A stretch of DNA of 36,328 nt from AWTP1-13 sp039808585 (GTDB lineage: Bacteria; Pseudomonadota; Alphaproteobacteria; Rhizobiales; Hyphomicrobiaceae). This document shows, piece by piece, positions 7,659 through 15,247 of this stretch (its first letter is position 1; each line of letters starts with the position of its first letter). The DNA is taken from positions 1 through 36,328 of the forward strand of contig JBDHTJ010000031.1 of the NCBI GenBank assembly GCA_039808585.1, read 5' to 3'. A program made the translations under genes and the position numbers. Below the pieces are notes generated by a model. It was not told the DNA's origin, did no database searches, and worked only from the letters and a program-made list of their open reading frames with translations.

Positions 7659-8648
7659 ATGAGCCTGATCGAACTCGCACTGCAGAACCTTTTCTCGCCC
7701 ATGGTCCTGTTCTTCGTCGTTGGGTTGCTGGCGGCCTTCGCGAAGTCCGACCTGTCGGTGCCGGAGCCCGTAGCGAAGTTTTTGTCGCTGTATCTTCTCA
7801 TGTCGATCGGCTTCCGCGGCGGGGTAGAGGTCGCGCACCACGGATTGAGTACACAGCTTGTAGGCACGATCCTCGCAGGCATGGCCTTGTCATTCGCCAC
7901 ACCGATCCTGGCTTACGCCATTCTGATCCGCACCAGCCGGCTCAAGCCCGTGGATGCCGCATCCGTCGCAGGGCATTACGGATCGATCTCCGCCGTTACG
8001 TTCGCCGCCGTCACTGGCGCGCTCGCACAGCTGTCATTGCCCTTCGAGGGCTACATGGTGGCGGTGGCCGCCGCCATGGAAACGCCCGCCATCGTCTCCG
8101 CCCTCAAGCTCGCCCGCCCCCATCGCGCAGCCACCGCTTCCGCCAACGGCCACAATGTCTGGCGCGAGGTGCTGCTGAACGGCTCAGTCGTGACGCTACT
8201 CGGAGCATTCGTCGTAGGAATGCTGACAGGCCAGCGCGGCTTGATCACCGTGAAGCCGTTCCTGGTGGACCTGTTTCCCGGCTTCCTGTGCCTCTTCCTG
8301 CTCGACATGGGATTGGTGGCCGGCCGCGGCCTGCAGCAGGGACGCAAGTATCTCTCGGTTTCACTCGTTGGATTTGCCATCGTCATGCCCTTGATCGGGG
8401 CGTCGGCTGCAGCACTTGTCGGCATGGCACTCGGCATATCCGCCGGCGGTATTGCAGTGCTGATGACGCTAGCCGCTTCATCCTCCTACATCGCGGTGCC
8501 GGCAGCCCTGCGCCTCGCACTGCCCGAGGCCAATCCCGCAATCCCATTGACGATGTCGCTCGGCGTGACGTTTCCTCTCAATCTGCTGCTCGGGATACCG
8601 CTGTACATCGCTGCGGCGACGTTTCTCGCACAGCACATCACGCGCTAA
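7659..8648 (+). CDS. sbtA: Sodium-dependent bicarbonate permease, SbtA family
   Basis: Inner-membrane Na+/HCO3- symporter that raises cytoplasmic inorganic carbon. 329 residues of nearly continuous hydrophobic helices, close to the family range (cyanobacterial SbtA is about 370). Family hallmarks are the N-terminal SPMVLFFVVGLLAAF segment and the conserved GHYGSISAVTFAAV motif at about residues 105-118. The start at 7659 (MSLIELALQNL) gives the expected N-terminus; an in-frame ATG at 7524 would add 45 residues of unlikely composition that read through the terminator hairpin. The Shine-Dalgarno is weak. It is followed 11 bases later by an SbtB-like PII gene, the standard partner. Expression is probably set by the divergent LysR protein and by the leader terminator. 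Substrate is inferred from family; outside cyanobacteria few members are tested. Confidence 0.9.
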   Translation: MSLIELALQNLFSPMVLFFVVGLLAAFAKSDLSVPEPVAKFLSLYLLMSIGFRGGVEVAHHGLSTQLVGTILAGMALSFATPILAYAILIRTSRLKPVDAASVAGHYGSISAVTFAAVTGALAQLSLPFEGYMVAVAAAMETPAIVSALKLARPHRAATASANGHNVWREVLLNGSVVTLLGAFVVGMLTGQRGLITVKPFLVDLFPGFLCLFLLDMGLVAGRGLQQGRKYLSVSLVGFAIVMPLIGASAAALVGMALGISAGGIAVLMTLAASSSYIAVPAALRLALPEANPAIPLTMSLGVTFPLNLLLGIPLYIAAATFLAQHITR

Positions 8649-8659
8649 TGGAGCCAGCA

Positions 8660-8971
8660 ATGCAGACCTACGCCAAGAAGCGCATCGATCTCATCATCGA
8701 GATGCCGCTTCTGCGCCGCGTGACGGAGCGCCTGGATGCCGTGGCCGTCACCGGCTATTCGGTCATGCCGGTAATGGCAGGTCGGGGCCAATCAGGAAGC
8801 TGGTCCGCGGACAGCACTGTGGGCGGTACAGGACAGATGGCAGCTGTCATGTGCATCGTCGACGGCAGCAAGGTCGACGAGGTGCTGCAAGCGGTGTTTG
8901 CAGTGGTGCAGCGACAGATAGGCTTCCTCACCGTATCCGACGTCGCTGTCGTCAGGCCCGAACGGTTCTAG
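8660..8971 (+). CDS. sbtB: PII-like signalling protein, SbtB type, partner of SbtA
   Basis: 103-residue ferredoxin-fold protein of the nitrogen-regulatory PII superfamily. The order KKRIDLIIEMPLLRRVTERLDAVAVTGYSVMPV, a Gly/Ser-rich T-loop (about 41-58) and a final beta strand fit SbtB, which binds adenine nucleotides (cAMP, AMP, c-di-AMP) and plugs SbtA in cyanobacteria. The gene ends at RPERF and lacks the C-terminal cysteine-containing R-loop (CGPxGC) of many cyanobacterial SbtB proteins, so redox switching is unlikely. Start 8660 has GGAG six bases upstream; an in-frame ATG at 8648 overlaps the sbtA stop. Close coupling with sbtA (11 bases) supports a joint role. Nucleotide specificity cannot be judged. 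Confidence 0.85.
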   Translation: MQTYAKKRIDLIIEMPLLRRVTERLDAVAVTGYSVMPVMAGRGQSGSWSADSTVGGTGQMAAVMCIVDGSKVDEVLQAVFAVVQRQIGFLTVSDVAVVRPERF

Positions 8972-9162
8972 AAACCGAGCAAATTGCCTAGGCGCAAGCT
9001 TGATCCGAGGCGGGATGAGGCGCCGGAGCCGCGTAGATGGCCGTCGCCTTTTCGCTTTGTTTACCAATCACCGTTGCCATGCCCCCACAATAACCATTTG
9101 GCAGGACATTGGGCGCACGATTGTCTTTGGGCGAACAATCAGAACTCGACCAGGAGAGCATC

Positions 9163-9330
9163 GTGGAGCGCATCAAGAATTTCCTGCAGGATGAGAGCGG
9201 CGCAACCGCAATCGAGTATGGGCTGATCGCAGCGTTGATCGCCGTCGGCATCATCGCCGCAGCCAAGAGCCTCGGCTCACAGATCAACGACACCTTCAAT
9301 ACCGTTGCCACATCCATGAAGAATGCCTGA
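9163..9330 (+). CDS. Flp/Fap-type pilin subunit, orphan
   Basis: 55-residue prepilin: a short basic leader (MERIKNFLQDESG), then ATAIEYGLIAALIAVGIIAAA, with the G/A cleavage site for a TadV/CpaA-type prepilin peptidase and the EY motif of Flp pilins, then a short hydrophilic tail. The start is GTG at 9163, preceded by AGGAG with a seven-base gap; an in-frame ATG at 9109 would spoil the leader. No tad/cpa assembly genes are in the window, so assembly would depend on a distant cluster. The gene is alone between sbtB (190 bases away) and a strong terminator, so it is probably monocistronic and highly expressed. Confidence 0.92.
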   Translation: MERIKNFLQDESGATAIEYGLIAALIAVGIIAAAKSLGSQINDTFNTVATSMKNA

Positions 9331-9373
9331 TCGGCTGCCATCGCCGCGCTGTACAGGCTGAACAGAGACATGA

Positions 9374-9408
9374 GCCCGCGAGCCAGAAACTCGCGGGCCA
9401 TTTGTTTT
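9374..9408 (+). terminator. Strong intrinsic terminator of the flp pilin gene
   Basis: GCCCGCGAG (9374-9382), loop CCAGAAA, CTCGCGGGC (9390-9398): a perfect 9-bp stem, then CA and TTTGTTTT. It lies 44 bases after the pilin stop. Confidence 0.88.
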
Positions 9409-9469
9409 GTAAAACGAGTTTAGGCAAGCAACAGAAAAAGGCTGGCGCAACGGCTGACCAGGGCGGCGA

Positions 9470-10459
9470 TTACATGCCCGCACGCGAAACAGTAGCGAGC
9501 GCCGCCTCGTACTCCACCTGCGTCTTGGGACAACGGTTCACGGCCTGCTTGAGCAAGGCAAGACCTTCCGCACGGCGCCCCTGCGTCATCATCCACTGCC
9601 CGATGTAGAACTGCGCTTCGCACACCTGCACCTCGTCACGCGCCGCAGCATTCAGCTGCTCCGGGGTCGTGCGCCCAAGAAACAAGTGCAACACTGGAGA
9701 AGGCCATGCGGGTCCGGCATATCGCGCATATCTCGCAAGTTCTGCTTTGCCATCTGTTCCTTGCTGCGCGCGCACCAGATAGAGGAACAGCATGGCACGA
9801 ATGTTGTTGCTGAGCCGAAGGGAGCGCGTGAAGTTGTCCGCTGCGAGCGCAAGATCACCCATGTAGAACCGCGCGTATCCTAACCCCGCCAGGTTTGCCA
9901 TGTCCCGGGAGTCGGCATCGAGTCCACGCCGGAACTCCGCCGCAGCCGCCTTATAGTCCGCACGTGCAAGAAGCGCGTGCCCACGCATGCGTATGGGGTC
10001 GCTCCAGCGCGGCCGCAGACCCGATGCCCTGGCATAGTCCTTAAGGGCGGCATCGATTTCACCGGCGGCATGCAGGCTCTGCGCACGGCCGAAGTAGCTC
10101 AAGGGATCGCGCGGAGCCAGTTCCAGGGCACGAGTGAAATCTGCAACGGCAAGCTCATATCGCTTCTGTCTGTGCCACGTGAGAGCGCGCTCTCTGAAGG
10201 CAAAAGCGTCGAGCGGATCAAGTTCTATCGCAAGCGTCTGCTGCGCGATGGCCGCGATAATCTGGCCATCCTCGACCAGGGCGCGCGCGGACAAGATGAG
10301 ATAAGCACCTGGCCGCTGCTTTGCCGAGGACGAAGCCCCACGAGCAGCAGACATTTGCGCTGCATCACAAGCCGCGGGATCGCCCAGCGGTCCGCCCACA
10401 GCGGCGCCGGCCCAGAGCAGGCTGGCGACAAGCGCTGTAACGGCAGTGACCGCGCGCAT
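9470..10459 (-). CDS. Exported TPR-repeat protein of unknown function
   Basis: 329 residues from the ATG at 10459. A signal peptide covers about residues 1-23 (hydrophobic TALVASLLWAGAAVGG). Residues 51-217 form a run of tetratricopeptide-like helix pairs (for example DAFAFRERALTWHRQKRYELAVADFTRALELAP), a protein-binding scaffold. The C-terminal third is helical with paired cysteines and no recognised motif. It converges on the pilin terminator and stands alone on this strand. The chosen start gives a proper signal sequence; the frame is open to 10606 but the added residues look non-coding. Periplasmic location is inferred; the partner is unknown, though a link to the neighbouring OmpA-like envelope protein is conceivable. 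Confidence 0.85.
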   Translation of the reverse strand: MRAVTAVTALVASLLWAGAAVGGPLGDPAACDAAQMSAARGASSSAKQRPGAYLILSARALVEDGQIIAAIAQQTLAIELDPLDAFAFRERALTWHRQKRYELAVADFTRALELAPRDPLSYFGRAQSLHAAGEIDAALKDYARASGLRPRWSDPIRMRGHALLARADYKAAAAEFRRGLDADSRDMANLAGLGYARFYMGDLALAADNFTRSLRLSNNIRAMLFLYLVRAQQGTDGKAELARYARYAGPAWPSPVLHLFLGRTTPEQLNAAARDEVQVCEAQFYIGQWMMTQGRRAEGLALLKQAVNRCPKTQVEYEAALATVSRAGM

Positions 10460-10626
10460 CCGATTATCGTCCCCCCCTGCGGCTCGCTGGTGCAGGCTAT
10501 CCGCGAGAGGAGAGTGTAGGGGGCAGGGCTCATGCCCAGCAACAAAAGCCCCTGAATGCGTTGAACGAACGTGAAAGACATTCCGAAGAATGCGGTGCAA
10601 CTGCACCCTATCATTTAGACAACAGA

Positions 10627-10647
10627 GGACGGCACGATAGGCCGTCC
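10627..10647 (-). terminator. Possible terminator of the OmpA-like gene
   Basis: GGACGGC (10627-10633) pairs with GCCGTCC (10641-10647), 7 bp, about 80 bases beyond the OmpA-like stop. On the minus strand it is followed by TCTGTTGTCT, only moderately T-rich. Confidence 0.45.
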
Positions 10648-10728
10648 CCTCTCTTGGTCATGCGCAGGAAGAGGTGCGCCTGCGAACTTTCATTTGAAAC
10701 CGCAGAGCGCCACCTATTCTACCGGTCG

Positions 10729-12348
10729 CTAAGGCCGGTCGCGCTGGGCTTCCGCCATCAGCGGAGAGATACGCCGCACCGTCACCCGACGATTGGCCCG
10801 CTCGGGGCCCTGCGTGTCGATCTTAAGGAATTGTTCGCCGTAACCCTGCGTCACCAGATTTTCCGGCGGCACGCCGAAGGACTCACTCAGCACTTGCGCA
10901 ACCGCCTGTGCCCTTCGATCGGACAGGCTCAGGTTGTCCTCCGCCGATCCCGTCGCATCCGTGTGGCCCTCGATCAGGAACACTTCCTCCGGCCGCCGTT
11001 CCAGAATGCGATTGATGATGCGCGCCATGCGTTCGAGCAGCGGATACTGCTCGGGCGTGATCTCGAACGAGCCGCTCTCGAACGTAACGTTGTCGAGGTC
11101 GATCGAGCGCATGCGCTCGCGCAGCGGATAGTTGTCGCGGATCTCTTCAAGCGAATAGGCCCGCTCCATGCGCACGAGCGGCGGCGCAGTGAGTGCCTCG
11201 TAGAGATCATCATCGGAAGCGCGGTCGTAATCGACGATGTAGCGCTCGCGCGGGATGTCGACCACCGGCCGCGGCAGGTTCAGGAGGATCGCCGCGCCGA
11301 GAATGCCCACACCCACTCCGATCGCGACGTTGCGATAGAAGCGGCGGTTGTCGATGATGCTGATCTCGCGACCCGAGCGATCGCGACGATAGCGCCGCAG
11401 GATGCGACCGCTGGCATCGGTCTCCGTGACCACACGGCTGCCGTCCGGGCGCAGGAAGAACGTCTGGGTCGTCCCACCGGGACCCCGCGTCGTGCGGACG
11501 TCGCGCGCGCCGAACCGGAAGCGATCCGTCTCGTCATGCCGAATGACGATGCGATTGTCCTGCTTGATGATCGTGCGGTTGCCGGGCTCCGTGATGATCG
11601 TGCGGTTGCCTTCGACGCGCTGCTTGCGGCTTCCTTGCACCTCGTCGAGCCGCTTGGGCAAGAACGTGGTCGGCCCTTGTCCGGGTCCTGTCGGCCCCTT
11701 CGTGATGCCCGTCGGAGGGACGTTCGTCTGCCCCTTGGGCAGGAAGCGCGGGCTGGTGCCTTGCCCCGGCCCTGTCGGATTGGCGACGTTGGGTTGGTTG
11801 CCGGGCACGCCTTCCTTGGGCCCCGGCACGCCCTTGGGCAGGAATTGCGGGTTCACCTGTTTGAATTGCGGCTGCTGCGGCTGTTGCTGTACCGCTGGCG
11901 GGGGCAACGGCGTGGGAGGGGGTTGCTGGCCGAAGTTCTTCTTGAGCTGCGGCTGGGGATTGTTCGGCTGGTTCGCAGAAGGGTTGTTCGGCTGCTGCCC
12001 GAAGTCCTTCTTGAACTCTTTGAAGCGCGGTTGCTGGTTCGCGTTCGGATTGGAGGGCACGCCCTGCGGCGGCCCCTCGCGCCGCGGAGGCGGCTGCTGG
12101 TTGTTGGCCCGAGGAGGTGGTGGCGGCGTTTGCACGCGCGGCTGCTGCGGGGGCGGCGGGGGCTTCTGCTGGTTCTGCTGGTTTTGCTTGTGCTGCTGGC
12201 GCTTCTTCTCTTCCTCGCTCTGCGGCTGCTGTGCACGCGCTGAGGAAACGAAGCCGAGATCGGCACCAGTCCACTGCTGATGTGCCCCCGTACCGAGGAG
12301 CCCGGTGAGAAGGCCCGATGCCAATCCCAGGCGCTGGAGTGATTTCAT
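10729..12348 (-). CDS. OmpA-family envelope protein with long Pro/Gln/Asn-rich region
   Basis: 539 residues. A signal peptide (about 1-39, ending SSARAQ) is followed by a Lys/Gln- and then Pro/Gln/Asn-rich low-complexity region to about residue 240. It includes repeated FLPKG, PTGPGQG and FGQQP units. A charged segment with two NRTII repeats follows, then a hydrophobic helix (about 338-358, IGVGVGILGAAILL). The C-terminus (421-539) is an OmpA-like peptidoglycan-binding domain: GHTDATG, then NLSLSDRRAQAV with D477 and R479 for diaminopimelate contact, and ERANRRV. The protein probably tethers a membrane to peptidoglycan, with the disordered part spanning the periplasm. GAGGA precedes the ATG. 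This layout is common in Hyphomicrobiales. The large open frames antisense to it are compositional artefacts. Confidence 0.9.
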   Translation of the reverse strand: MKSLQRLGLASGLLTGLLGTGAHQQWTGADLGFVSSARAQQPQSEEEKKRQQHKQNQQNQQKPPPPPQQPRVQTPPPPPRANNQQPPPRREGPPQGVPSNPNANQQPRFKEFKKDFGQQPNNPSANQPNNPQPQLKKNFGQQPPPTPLPPPAVQQQPQQPQFKQVNPQFLPKGVPGPKEGVPGNQPNVANPTGPGQGTSPRFLPKGQTNVPPTGITKGPTGPGQGPTTFLPKRLDEVQGSRKQRVEGNRTIITEPGNRTIIKQDNRIVIRHDETDRFRFGARDVRTTRGPGGTTQTFFLRPDGSRVVTETDASGRILRRYRRDRSGREISIIDNRRFYRNVAIGVGVGILGAAILLNLPRPVVDIPRERYIVDYDRASDDDLYEALTAPPLVRMERAYSLEEIRDNYPLRERMRSIDLDNVTFESGSFEITPEQYPLLERMARIINRILERRPEEVFLIEGHTDATGSAEDNLSLSDRRAQAVAQVLSESFGVPPENLVTQGYGEQFLKIDTQGPERANRRVTVRRISPLMAEAQRDRP

Positions 12349-12514
12349 TGTGCGTTCCTCTTCCGGGCCGGGCCGTCCGGTTTCGAACTGGCGATCGGCA
12401 TGCGTTGAAACCAGGGTGCCTGCACCGGGGCCGCTCGCGTGGAGCTTCTGCTCAATAGAGCTATTGTGATTCTGGCGTCAGGATGGCCAGTAGATTGCGC
12501 CGCGATGAACGATG

Positions 12515-12967
12515 TCAGGTTCCAGGCTTTCGCCTGGGCTGCCCCTCAGGGTTCTCGCTGCCGGGAAAATACAGGAAGCTGCCCTGCGCGACGGCGAGAA
12601 GGGCGCCCGTTTCGTCCCGGATCTCGCCAGAGCAGGTTGCAAGCCGTCCATCGACGCCGTCGACCTTGGCACAGGCCCGCAGCACCCCCTCCTTCGCCCC
12701 CTTGAGGAAAGTGGTGGTGAGGGAGACGGTGGTCGAGTAGCGCGCATTGCCGGGCACGGCGCAGTAGGACACGGCATGCCCAAAGGCCGCGTCCAGTAGC
12801 GTGGCATAGACGCCCCCGTGCACGATGCCGATGGAGTTCATGTGCTGTGGGCCGATGACCAGTTCGACCTCGCCATAGTTCTCCGCCCACACGCGGGTGG
12901 TATAACCCAGCAGAGTGCGAAACCCGCTGCGGCGGCGTTCCCCTGCGCTGGCCCCCTCCTCCGTCAT
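12515..12967 (-). CDS. PaaI-type hotdog thioesterase
   Basis: 150 residues, single hotdog fold. The helix motif IVHGGVYATLLDAAFGHAV is the PaaI/4HBT signature, with the HGG loop and the following acidic residue (Asp) as the catalytic region; later strands (STTVSLTTTFLKGA and ALLAVAQGSFLYF) match. It would hydrolyse an acyl- or aryl-CoA thioester, substrate unknown. It is divergent from the FAD-linked dehydrogenase gene, with 122 bases between starts. A second PaaI-like protein is encoded at 33379-33852, with modest similarity. Confidence 0.9.
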   Translation of the reverse strand: MTEEGASAGERRRSGFRTLLGYTTRVWAENYGEVELVIGPQHMNSIGIVHGGVYATLLDAAFGHAVSYCAVPGNARYSTTVSLTTTFLKGAKEGVLRACAKVDGVDGRLATCSGEIRDETGALLAVAQGSFLYFPGSENPEGQPRRKPGT

Positions 12968-13089
12968 GTCAGTCTTGCGCTCCCTCTGGCTTCACAGCGC
13001 TCTTTGCCGCTGCTCATAAAGCACCCGTGCCTGCTATGGAAAGGCTTTCGCCCGCACGACCAATGCGACGCCACACCGAGGGGAGCCCG

Positions 13090-14535
13090 ATGACCGACAT
13101 GCAGCTGAGCCGCCGTCCCGTGCCCCCTGAGGTGCTGGAGGCGCTGAAGGCGGTCGTAGGGCCGTCAGGCTTCCTCGATCAGGCATCGGACACGGGGCCT
13201 TACTGCAAGAGCTGGCGTGACGACTGGCAGGGCCGCACGGCGCTCGTCTTGCGTCCGCAGTCGACCGAGGAGGTTTCGCGGATCGTCGCCATCTGCGCTA
13301 GCGCAGGCGTGGCCCTAGTTCCGCAGGGCGGCAACACCGGCCTCACCGGCGCCGGCCAGCCCGGTGACGACATGAGCGAGATCGTGCTTTCGACAAGCCG
13401 CATGAAGGCCATCCGCGAGATCGACATCGTCAACGACACGATAACGGTCGAGGCGGGCGTCATCCTGAAGGAGATTCAGAACGCTGCGGACGCCGTGAAC
13501 CGTCTCTTCCCGCTCAGCCTCGGCGCCGAGGGTTCCTGTCAGATCGGCGGCAACATCTCCACCAATGCGGGCGGCGTCCAGGTCCTGCGCTATGGCAACA
13601 CCCGGGCGCTCGTATTGGGTCTGGAGGTGGTGCTTCCCGACGGCCGCGTATGGAACGGCCTGCGCGGTTTGCGCAAGGACAACACCGGCTACGATATGAA
13701 GCAGCTGTTCATCGGGGCCGAGGGCACCTTGGGCGTGATCACTGCCGCGGTCCTACGCCTGTTCCCGAAACCAACGGCCAGCGAAACGGCTTGGATCGCA
13801 CTCGACAGCCCCGCACAGGGCGTCGCTCTCCTGGGCCATATGCAGCGCACGATGGGCGAGGCCGTCTCGGCGTTCGAACTTATCTGTCGGTCGATCATCG
13901 ATTTCCTGCTGACGGGCGTGCCGGGGCATGAGGATCCGATGCCTGACGCCCACCCCTGGTACGTCCTGATGAACGTAACCGGCCAAGGCGCACCGGGATC
14001 ATTGCACGGCCCGCTGAGCGAGGCGCTCGCGGGCGCCATGGAGGAAGGCATCATTCGCGATGCGATGATCGCCGCCTCCGGCGCCCAGGCCGCGAAACTC
14101 TGGAAGATGCGGGAAAGCCTCGCCGAGGCTCAGCTATCGGCAGGCGGCAGCATCGCCCACGACGTGTCGGTGCCCGTCTCCCGCATTCCGGAATTCATCG
14201 AGCGTGCCGATGCCGCGCTGGCAGCGGCCTATCCTGGCATTCGCCATTGCGCCTTTGGTCACGTGGGCGATGGCAACATGCACTATAACCCGGTGCGGCC
14301 CGTGCAGGTGCCGTGGGAGCAATTCAAGCAGCAGCGCCCCAACATCAACCGCATCGTGCATGACCTGGTGATGGAGCTCAACGGATCCATCAGTGCCGAG
14401 CACGGCATCGGGCGCTCGCGCCTTGCCGAGCTTGCGCACTACAAGACACCCGTCGAGATCGATCTCTTGCGCAGCGTGAAGCACGCACTCGATCCCATTG
14501 GGATCATGAACCCCGGAAAGGTCGTCCCGGTATAG
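13090..14535 (+). CDS. FAD-linked D-2-hydroxyacid dehydrogenase (GlcD/D2HGDH-like)
   Basis: 481 residues. An N-terminal PCMH-type FAD domain (about 40-225) shows VPQGGNTGLTGAGQP, the pyrophosphate-binding loop of this family, and a GSCQIGGNISTNAGG segment. The C-terminal FAD-oxidase domain carries FGHVGDGNMHYNP (about 388-400), whose histidines bind the divalent metal and substrate carboxylate, and SAEHGIGRSR (about 434-443). It would oxidise a D-2-hydroxyacid such as D-2-hydroxyglutarate, D-lactate or glycolate, passing electrons to a flavoprotein or quinone. The closest match by length and motifs is the D-2-hydroxyglutarate dehydrogenase group, which removes the by-product of serine synthesis. 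The ATG at 13090 with GGGAG is preferred over the in-frame start at 13027. Exact substrate uncertain. Confidence 0.9.
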   Translation: MTDMQLSRRPVPPEVLEALKAVVGPSGFLDQASDTGPYCKSWRDDWQGRTALVLRPQSTEEVSRIVAICASAGVALVPQGGNTGLTGAGQPGDDMSEIVLSTSRMKAIREIDIVNDTITVEAGVILKEIQNAADAVNRLFPLSLGAEGSCQIGGNISTNAGGVQVLRYGNTRALVLGLEVVLPDGRVWNGLRGLRKDNTGYDMKQLFIGAEGTLGVITAAVLRLFPKPTASETAWIALDSPAQGVALLGHMQRTMGEAVSAFELICRSIIDFLLTGVPGHEDPMPDAHPWYVLMNVTGQGAPGSLHGPLSEALAGAMEEGIIRDAMIAASGAQAAKLWKMRESLAEAQLSAGGSIAHDVSVPVSRIPEFIERADAALAAAYPGIRHCAFGHVGDGNMHYNPVRPVQVPWEQFKQQRPNINRIVHDLVMELNGSISAEHGIGRSRLAELAHYKTPVEIDLLRSVKHALDPIGIMNPGKVVPV

Positions 14536-14545
14536 GCAGGGTTCC

Positions 14546-15157
14546 TCAGTGGCGGGCAGTCTCGCGCTCAGGAGGATGCGGCATCACCCGGTCGGCCGCC
14601 GCGATGGCCAGCGCCGAAAGCAGGAACGTGATGTGGATCGCCACCTGCGCCGTGATCGTCTTGACGTCGTAAGCGGCCGCGTTGATGAACGTCTTCAGGA
14701 GATGGATCGACGAGATGCCGATGATCGCCGTGGCAAGCTTCACTTTCAGCACCGACGCGTTCACGTGAGAGAGCCACTCGGGCTGATCCGGATGGCCCTC
14801 TAGACGCAGCCGCGAAACGAACGTCTCGTATCCGCCGACGATCACCATGATCAGCAGGTTGGAAATCATCACCACATCGATCAGGCCCAAGACCACCAGC
14901 ATGATCACCGTCTCGGTGAGCTTGTGCGGACGCTTCACGCCTTCGACCGTCACCGCCTCGAGCACGTGATTGAGCGCATCGGCATTCCCGAAGGCAGCGA
15001 GGATCAGGTAATAAAGCTCCTGCCAGAACAGCCAGACATAGACCGCCTGCGCGATAATAAGGCCCAGGTACAAAGGCAATTGCAGCCAGCGGCTTGCGAA
15101 GATGAGGTTCGGCAGCGGCCTCAGGGGCTGCATGGCGCGTTCATCAGGGCTGTCCAT
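14546..15157 (-). CDS. YqhA-family (UPF0114) inner-membrane protein
   Basis: About 203 residues with four predicted membrane helices. Family marks match E. coli YqhA: FASRWLQLPLYLGL near the N-terminus, LIDVVMISNLLIMVIVGGYETFVSRL in the middle, WL..VNASVLKVKLA, and IIGISSIHLLKTFINA followed by IHITFLLSALAIAAADR. Function is unknown. The start is set at 15157; ATG at 15133 would also fit and upstream extension to 15232 is unlikely. It lies 90 bases after pheT on the same strand and meets the FAD-dehydrogenase gene tail to tail with only 10 bases between stops. Confidence 0.88.
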   Translation of the reverse strand: MDSPDERAMQPLRPLPNLIFASRWLQLPLYLGLIIAQAVYVWLFWQELYYLILAAFGNADALNHVLEAVTVEGVKRPHKLTETVIMLVVLGLIDVVMISNLLIMVIVGGYETFVSRLRLEGHPDQPEWLSHVNASVLKVKLATAIIGISSIHLLKTFINAAAYDVKTITAQVAIHITFLLSALAIAAADRVMPHPPERETARH

Positions 15158-15247
15158 CGTCTCTGACCCTATCCAGGAAGAATTCGAGCTGCAGTGTTTG
15201 GTCCCGGGGCGAATCGGAGAAGCGCGCGCCACCCCAGGCAGATTGCA

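Noticed and set aside
10561..12243. 560-codon plus-strand open frame and a Gly/Cys-rich frame at 11402-12280
   Set aside because: Both are antisense to the OmpA-like gene, with composition that mirrors its Pro/Gln/Asn codons; no start signal or family match.
12453..12466. Palindrome CAATAG-AG-CTATTG about 105 bases upstream of the OmpA-like start
   Set aside because: Short (6-bp arms) and single; chance is likely, no regulator can be tied to it.
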